In this document: in pieces, positions 58,601 through 64,000 of the stretch | Layout of the letters: each line of letters opens with the position of its first letter | Numbering within the stretch: position 1 is the first letter of the stretch | Origin: Cyclospora cayetanensis | Lineage: Eukaryota; Apicomplexa; Conoidasida; Eucoccidiorida; Eimeriidae | Direction of reading: 5' to 3' | DNA: 64,000 nucleotides | Assembly (NCBI RefSeq): GCF_002999335.1 | Contig: NW_020312060.1 | Span: 61,766 to 125,765, forward strand | Made by a program: the position numbers and the translations under genes | The notes under the pieces: model-generated | Seen by the model: the letters and a program-made list of their open reading frames with translations, nothing else | Databases searched by the model: none | Told to the model about the DNA's origin: nothing

Positions 58601-61055
58601 ACCTTAATAAAATGTGCAATCTCTCACCTTGATAAAATGTGCAATCTCTCAATGAAATGTGTGATGTTTCACCTTAATACGTGTGCAGCCTCTCAATGAA
58701 ATGTGCAATTTCTAAAAAAAATGAAATGGCCAATTTCTCACCGGAGTAAAATGTGCAATTTCTCACCCTAATGAAATGTGCAATTTCTCACCGGAATAAA
58801 ATGCGCAATTTCTCGCCTTGATAAATTGTGCAATCTCTCACCTTAATAAAGGAATCGTCATACAAAGTGGGTGTCACATTATGCAACCAAGGAGCCTTCT
58901 CCTTTGCCTGCTCCTCCGAATCTCCTGCCTCCAGACTGCTGCTGCAGCAGAGTGTATCACGGCCATCACTACGCCAATGCCGCAGATGCAACGCAAAAGC
59001 TTCGGGAGAAGTCACAGGCCATGGCGATGCAGAAGACGAAGGACAAGCAGCTGCAGGAGGTGGCAAGGAGGAAGCGGCTGTGCAGCACACAGACGTACAC
59101 GACACTCTTGTACAAACAACAATTACACACTGCTGCACACAATTATACACAACACACAACAATTATACACACATACACACAACAATTATACGCACATACA
59201 CACAACAATTATACACACATACACACAACAATTATACACAACACACAACAATTATACACACACACACACAACAATTATACACACATACACACAATTATAC
59301 ACACATACACACAACAATTATACACAACACACAACAATTATACACAACACACAACAATTATACACACATACACACAACGATTATACACAACACACAACAA
59401 TTAACACACATACACACAATTATACACACATACACACAATTATACACACACACACACAACAATTATACGCACATACACATAACAATTATACACACATACA
59501 CACAGCAATTATACACACATACACACAACAATTATACACATACACCCACACAATCATTACACCCACTCACACCCACAAATAGGCACTCATACACACATTC
59601 ACAACATCTGCCAGAGAGTGAGCTGCAAAAACACTTTACGGAGAGAATCTGGCCGCCTTTTCACGGCTCAGGGAAATCGAACTGCGACTCTCGTAAGGGA
59701 GACGCTGGAAGCGCAGCAATGGATGCTGAAGGGAGATTTGCCTTCCAACAGCAAACAAGCAGCCTCAGTCAAAGGACTTCGGCAGGGTGTTGTGACGCAC
59801 ATGTAGTGGTTCCGTTTGTGTGCAGCTCGATATCCTTTACCCACGACAGCACTGGACCCTGAAAACACCACGCGCGAAGCAGCACCAACAACATTTGCAA
59901 ACATAGCAACCGTAAAAAGAGAGGCGACAGTCCAGGCTGGAGTGCAGCACGCCTGCGAACCCTCAGAAGCCTAAGACTTTCCCGTCATTCGGAAAAAAGC
60001 CGCGGAATTTTTTCACTCTCGCGCCGTTTCCCCCCTCCCTCATCCAAACAGACACATACACACACGACAATTGCACACACTGCCAGAAAGAGGAGCTGCT
60101 GCTGCTGCTCCAGAGACACCCACGCTCGAGTGTCTGCTTCTTCGAAGCGTGAATCAAAGGGCTCGTGTATTCTATATATATAAATATATATGCACATGTT
60201 TATGCATGAATATATGCACAAATATTCATATTTATATGCATAAATATAATACGCATGAAAGGGACATATATATGTACATATGTCCCTTAAAAGGCACAAC
60301 CTGCTTACCGTTGCCTCTGGGAGTTGGAGGATATCGTCTGTAAGAGCATTTATCGCGGTTCTCATCTGTTCCTCATGCAGCTGCTCACACACCTCCGCGG
60401 AGAGCACGATGTGCAAGGGGGAAGAGGCTGCACTTTTCCAAGACTGCTGCTGCTGCATGGCGTCAATAAAGCCTCGCAAAATGGAAGAGGGAGGCAGGTA
60501 ATGCAGCAACGCGAATTGCGGCTGCACTAGCAGCAGCTGGCCGTAGCACTTGAGCGCGAGAAGACACAGCAGCAGCACGAGGATCAATCTGCAGCAGCCG
60601 CAACAGCAACAGCAGCGGCAGCAAACAACAAACAAAGCCCGTAGGTCAGTCTGTTAGCGACAAGCGGCACTCAAAAGCGACGCAAAAACCACACGAGCCG
60701 CTTACGCAGCACCGTGGGAGGAACTCGCAGTGCCTAATATACAGCCCAACCCGCTGCACAAGACTACTCCTTGAAGACAGGCAATCTCAGCAGCATTTTC
60801 CAGCTCCTGCGAAAAAAACTAACCTATACGCCTTGTGGAAGAGCAAACGGCCCAACAGGCTCTTCTTCATATCCGCGAGAGAGCGGCGTAGCTGCTGAGA
60901 CACTCGCATGGCTGCAGCACGCATCGCACAGAGCTCTGCCTGCCTTCTCGCTGCTGCTGCTGCTGCTGCTGCTGAGGCACCACCTACATGTGTCTTGCCA
61001 TAGCCTTCAGCTGCTGCTGTATACGTGACTCTCAGCATGCCTGCGCCCCCACTTG

Positions 61056-61087
<32 letters not shown>

Positions 61088-63566
61088 ACGCCGAACAAGC
61101 CGATCTGCTCAGAGGGAGCAAGCCGATCGACCCCCCCCTGCACTGCATGCTCTGCCTGCTCCTCGAGCTGCAGCAGTGGCCCCTTCTGCTTGCCGAGGTT
61201 TCCCTCTGGCTGCTGCTGCTGCTGTTTTAAGCGCCTGCTGTCACTACTCCTGGAGGCAGCATGACCACCATCCCAATCCGAAGCAACGGAAGATGAGGCT
61301 GTGAGGTCACCAGACACTTCGACACATGCTGCTGCTGCTGCTGCTGCTGCTGCCTCTGTTAGCTCTGCTCCGTCCTCCTTGCTGCCGCGTTGCGCTCCCG
61401 TGTGCCTCTGCACGTGCAGCCGTTCGTCCCTTTGGATTTGCAACTGTTGCTCCCTCTGGAGCTGCAGCGGCAGCAACTGCTGCTCTACTGCTCTCTCACC
61501 CGACTCTGCCGGACGAGCCACAGTTCGCGGAACGCCTACTGCTGCTGCGAATGCTGCTGTTGCTGCTTTGGTGTCATAACGCGTGCTCGCTGCAGCAGCA
61601 GCAGCAGCAGCAGCAGCAGAATTCACTAAGGCTTCCTCTCGGCAGCTTGGCCTCGTTACTGCTACCCTGAAGGGATCCATAGGGAGCAGATGCGCGGCGA
61701 AGATCACCATCAAGAGGGGGCAGAAAAAAATGATGTGGTAGAGCAGCAGCCAGACAAGACAGCATGCAGCCGCATAGCAGTATGAGGAGACGGCAGGGAG
61801 GTCGAAGCTTCCCATAGCCAGCAGACAACAGACGCCTGCAAGCGTCGTAACGGTGCTGCTGCAAATGCAGCCTGCAAGAGCTTCCTCCAGCTGCTGCTGC
61901 TGCATTTCTGCAGCATCCACGAGGCTCCACGCCTCCTGACCTGCTCTCGCAGTCTCGCTCAGACTGCTGCTGCAGCTGCTGGTTGTGTCGCTGCTGTCGC
62001 TCTCGCTACTACTGCTGCTGCTGCTGCTGCTTCTGTTGCTGCTGCGTAGCAACAACCCCTCTCGAGCACTTGCACTGCCTCTGGTGCGCGCGCCGCCAGA
62101 AGCTTCGGGAGTTTTGTTGGTCTGCCGCGTCAGCCGACCTGCAAGAGGCTTCCACTGCCTGCTCTCCTGCTGCTGCTGCTGCAAAAACGTGTCTACACGC
62201 CTTATGCCCTTTCCCAAGCAGCGCAGCGTCTGAGCCGCTTGGTACGTTGACAGCCCAAGCAGCAAATGCAACACGAGCAGAAGCAGTGGCGTCACGGGGA
62301 CGCGCAGCAACACGTGACACAGCAGCAAGCCGCCAGAAGCTGCAAAGACAGCCAATCCCAGTACCCCTCCTAAAAGGAGCAGCTGCTGCTGGAAATGCAG
62401 CAGAGAAAGCAGAGACGACGAAGCAGCAAAATACATGGACCCCCAAAAATATACAAGCAGCAGCGGCACTGTCAAAAAAAGCAAATGCACTTCTCCATTC
62501 ACGATCGAAAAAGCCTCATCTGCCTCCAGAGATCTATTGTGAATCCATACATCCCACCCAGAGCCTCCATATGCAGAGGTATTCGCCAGACTACTTTCTG
62601 AAGGTAAGTGCTTCAGCCAATGGTCTTTCTGCTCCTGGTGCGTTGCTGATCTCGTCCCCTGCTGCTCATGCTGCTGCTGGTGTTGTTGCTGCTCATACTG
62701 CTGCTCATACTGCTGCTGGTGTTGTTGCTGCTCATACTGCTGCTGGCGTTGTTGCTGCTCATGCTGCTGCTGGCGTTGTTGCTGCTCATGCTGCTGCTGG
62801 CGTTGTTGCTGCTCATGCTGCTGCTGGCGTTGTTGCTGCTCCCTTTCGAGTTCTCTTAGCTGGTGCTGTTGCTGCTTGAAGCGCCGAATAAAGGAGGCCG
62901 TCTGTCTTTCCCATCCCTGAAGGAGCAGCTGTGGCAATCTTCTGGCATCGACCTCATAGACAAACAGCAATGCTTCGGCGCGAGCAAGCCGGAAATCCAT
63001 AACCGAAGCAGCTCCTCCTCCCCCCTTGGACATGCTTGCAAGCGCAGTTCTTGAACTGCTGCTGCCGCCTCTGTCAGTTGCACTGGCAGGGGGAGGAGAA
63101 AGTCGTAGAGAGACGGGGGCATAGAAGGAGGTCGGCAGGTATGCAGCGGCCATATGCAGCATAGTGACACCAGCGGTGCTCTCTCCTGGAGAATCGCAGC
63201 GTGAAACAAACGAGAGAAGGCGCGCTTAATGGCCTTTATCAAAGAACAATCGAGCATCGCGCATTGTCTGTCATACGCAGTCTAAGGGTGGCGCTAACAA
63301 GAGGATACCCCTTCTCTGGAATTCCATCCCTTAGACCCCCAGAACCACACAAAAACGATTAGCAGGCCCCCTCCTACCTCCTCCTTCTGCCCCCGCCCCG
63401 CCCTCTTTTTTCGCGTTAGTAGCCATGCATGCAGCTTCCAGCCTGTCGCTTCCTGTTGCATGTGCTTACTTACCGTTCATTGCATCCTCAAAATCCTTGA
63501 CTGAGGCTATGGGACCAAAGGCCGCTTCGAAAATTCCAAAGATGCCCATGGCCACGCACACTTCGC
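55598..63566 (-). CDS. Patched/sterol-sensing-domain-like RND membrane protein (5' partial)
   Basis: A multi-pass membrane protein of the Patched/Dispatched type. Nine exons are in phase: 63474-63566, 60824-63185, 60309-60588, 59801-59858, 58842-59050, 57520-57713, 56844-57033, 56147-56645, 55598-55803 (1362 codons plus stop). The N-terminus is upstream and not seen. The first half has YAPVSLRL, EALLFVYEVDAR, a five-helix SSD-like region (VHLLFLTVPLLLVYFWGSMY to CYAAACCLVWLLLYHIIFF) and Gln/Ser/Ala-rich inserts. The second half has RLILVLLLCLLALKCYGQ, GPVLSWVKDIE, RRIEASRLTLFLRV, WIIFALYSQVALIALCLFFF, CEVPFDVVTLI, APSILMSAVSTLLGICLLAF and SEAFRVF, in RND order. Weakest junctions are 56844/56645 and 59801/59050. 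Patched-type proteins move sterols or lipids; apicomplexans have such proteins. Cargo is unknown. Confidence 0.75.
57120..57430. repeat. A/T-rich ATATATATC microsatellite in an RND-gene intron
   Basis: Irregular ATATAAATATCAATATCAAC-type units fill most of the intron between the exons at 57520-57713 and 56844-57033. Confidence 0.8.
58075..58860 (-). repeat. Minisatellite containing repeated splice-donor-like units
   Basis: Imperfect units such as ATGAAATGTGCAATCTCTCA recur about 35 times, some extended by CCTTAATAA. Read on the gene strand, the extended form is TTATTAAGGTGAGAGATTGC, the same sequence as the 3' end and donor of the coding exon at 58842-59050. The array begins at that exon's boundary and fills the start of the intron. 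Confidence 0.85.
59130..59590. repeat. ACACACAACAATTATACAC minisatellite in an RND-gene intron
   Basis: About 20 units of CACAACAATTATACACACATA with ACACA variants fill part of the intron between the exons at 59801-59858 and 58842-59050. Plus-strand frames through it read His/Asn/Tyr/Thr repeats and are spurious. Confidence 0.9.
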
Positions 63567-64000
63567 CTGCACGACAAGCCGCACCGTTCAAACACGCACT
63601 GTCTGTACACCGGAACCGCAGGAGGAGAGACGCGCTGGAAGCGCGCATTCGCCCCTCCTTCCCCCTCCATTTTCATGACAGCACGCAATCGCAACATCCG
63701 CGGGAGATTTGTTTGTATTGAAAGCCGAAGGCAGTGGAATGCAAGCGCAAAACGTATCCCCGAAGTAAGGCACACAGAGCAGGCGAAGCTCCAAAATACC
63801 TAATTTGCAGACGAGTTAAAAACACACACCCACACATACAAACACAAAAACACAGAACGGAATAGCACAAGTCAGAACTCCAGTCCAAAGAGGATACCGT
63901 AACACGTCCTCTCCCCGTAAAAAAACAGAAAAACAAAAAACCATAACACAGCGGGGACTTGGCGCAGGGGGGCTGGGGGTGGCCCGCCCGCACCGGCGCC
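63567..64000. other. Upstream flank or intron of the RND-like gene
   Basis: The first identifiable exon starts at 63566 after a TCGTGCAG acceptor with two leading bases, so an earlier exon is required. I could not place it in the remaining 434 bases; it probably lies beyond the window. A short CA-rich tract is at 63822-63856. Confidence 0.4.

Noticed and set aside
58818..59862. Plus-strand ORFs beginning in a charged segment (KLREKSQAMAMQKTKDKQ)
   Set aside because: They run antisense to the RND-gene exon at 58842-59050, which closes in phase, then continue into an ACAATTATACAC minisatellite.
1..64000. CRISPR arrays, bacterial operons, telomeric TTTAGGG arrays or rRNA genes
   Set aside because: Tandem repeats here lack the alternating unique spacers of CRISPR; no rRNA signatures or telomeric heptamer arrays were seen; gene structure is eukaryotic.

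Overview
The window is nuclear DNA from a protozoan, most likely an apicomplexan coccidian of the Eimeria type. The evidence is long CAG/CTG runs read as Gln, Ala, Ser or Leu tracts inside almost every gene, many short introns with GT..AG ends, dense TATG/CACA-type microsatellites, and alternation of repeat-rich gene territory with repeat-poor stretches. No bacterial-style operons are present. The species assignment is inference from composition.

Layout. 1-3.7 kb: a possible exon end on + and an unrecognised spliced minus-strand gene with a tetranucleotide microsatellite intron. 3.7-7.8 kb: no convincing gene. 7.8-15.7 kb: an 11-exon RAT1/XRN2-type 5'-3' exoribonuclease (minus). 16.9-21.85 kb: a heavily decayed Ty3/gypsy LTR retrotransposon (minus) with recognisable protease, reverse transcriptase, RNase H, integrase and chromodomain-like remnants and diverged LTRs. 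23.5-29.4 kb: a 9-exon IKS1-like Ser/Thr kinase (minus), including one GC-AG intron. 31.6-34.4 kb: a single-exon PP2C phosphatase (minus). 37.2-38.9 kb: a six-TM TMEM163/CDF-like protein (minus). 40.4-45.9 kb: an SPX-RING protein with a long Gln-rich tail (plus). 46.5-49.5 kb: a Gln/Ala-rich protein of unknown role (minus). 50.3-51.0 kb: a small basic conserved-looking protein (plus). 53.9-55.3 kb: a DIX-like domain protein (plus). 55.6-63.6 kb: a Patched/SSD-like RND membrane protein (minus), 5' end not identified and perhaps outside the window.

The multi-exon models were built by hand from splice signals, reading-phase continuity and family motifs. The XRN2, IKS1-like, SPX-RING, DIX and RND models close in phase over every junction inside the window. 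The genes are unrelated housekeeping, signalling and membrane functions, with no sign of a co-regulated cluster. Minisatellites sit mainly in introns, and those arrays generate long spurious ORFs in several frames.
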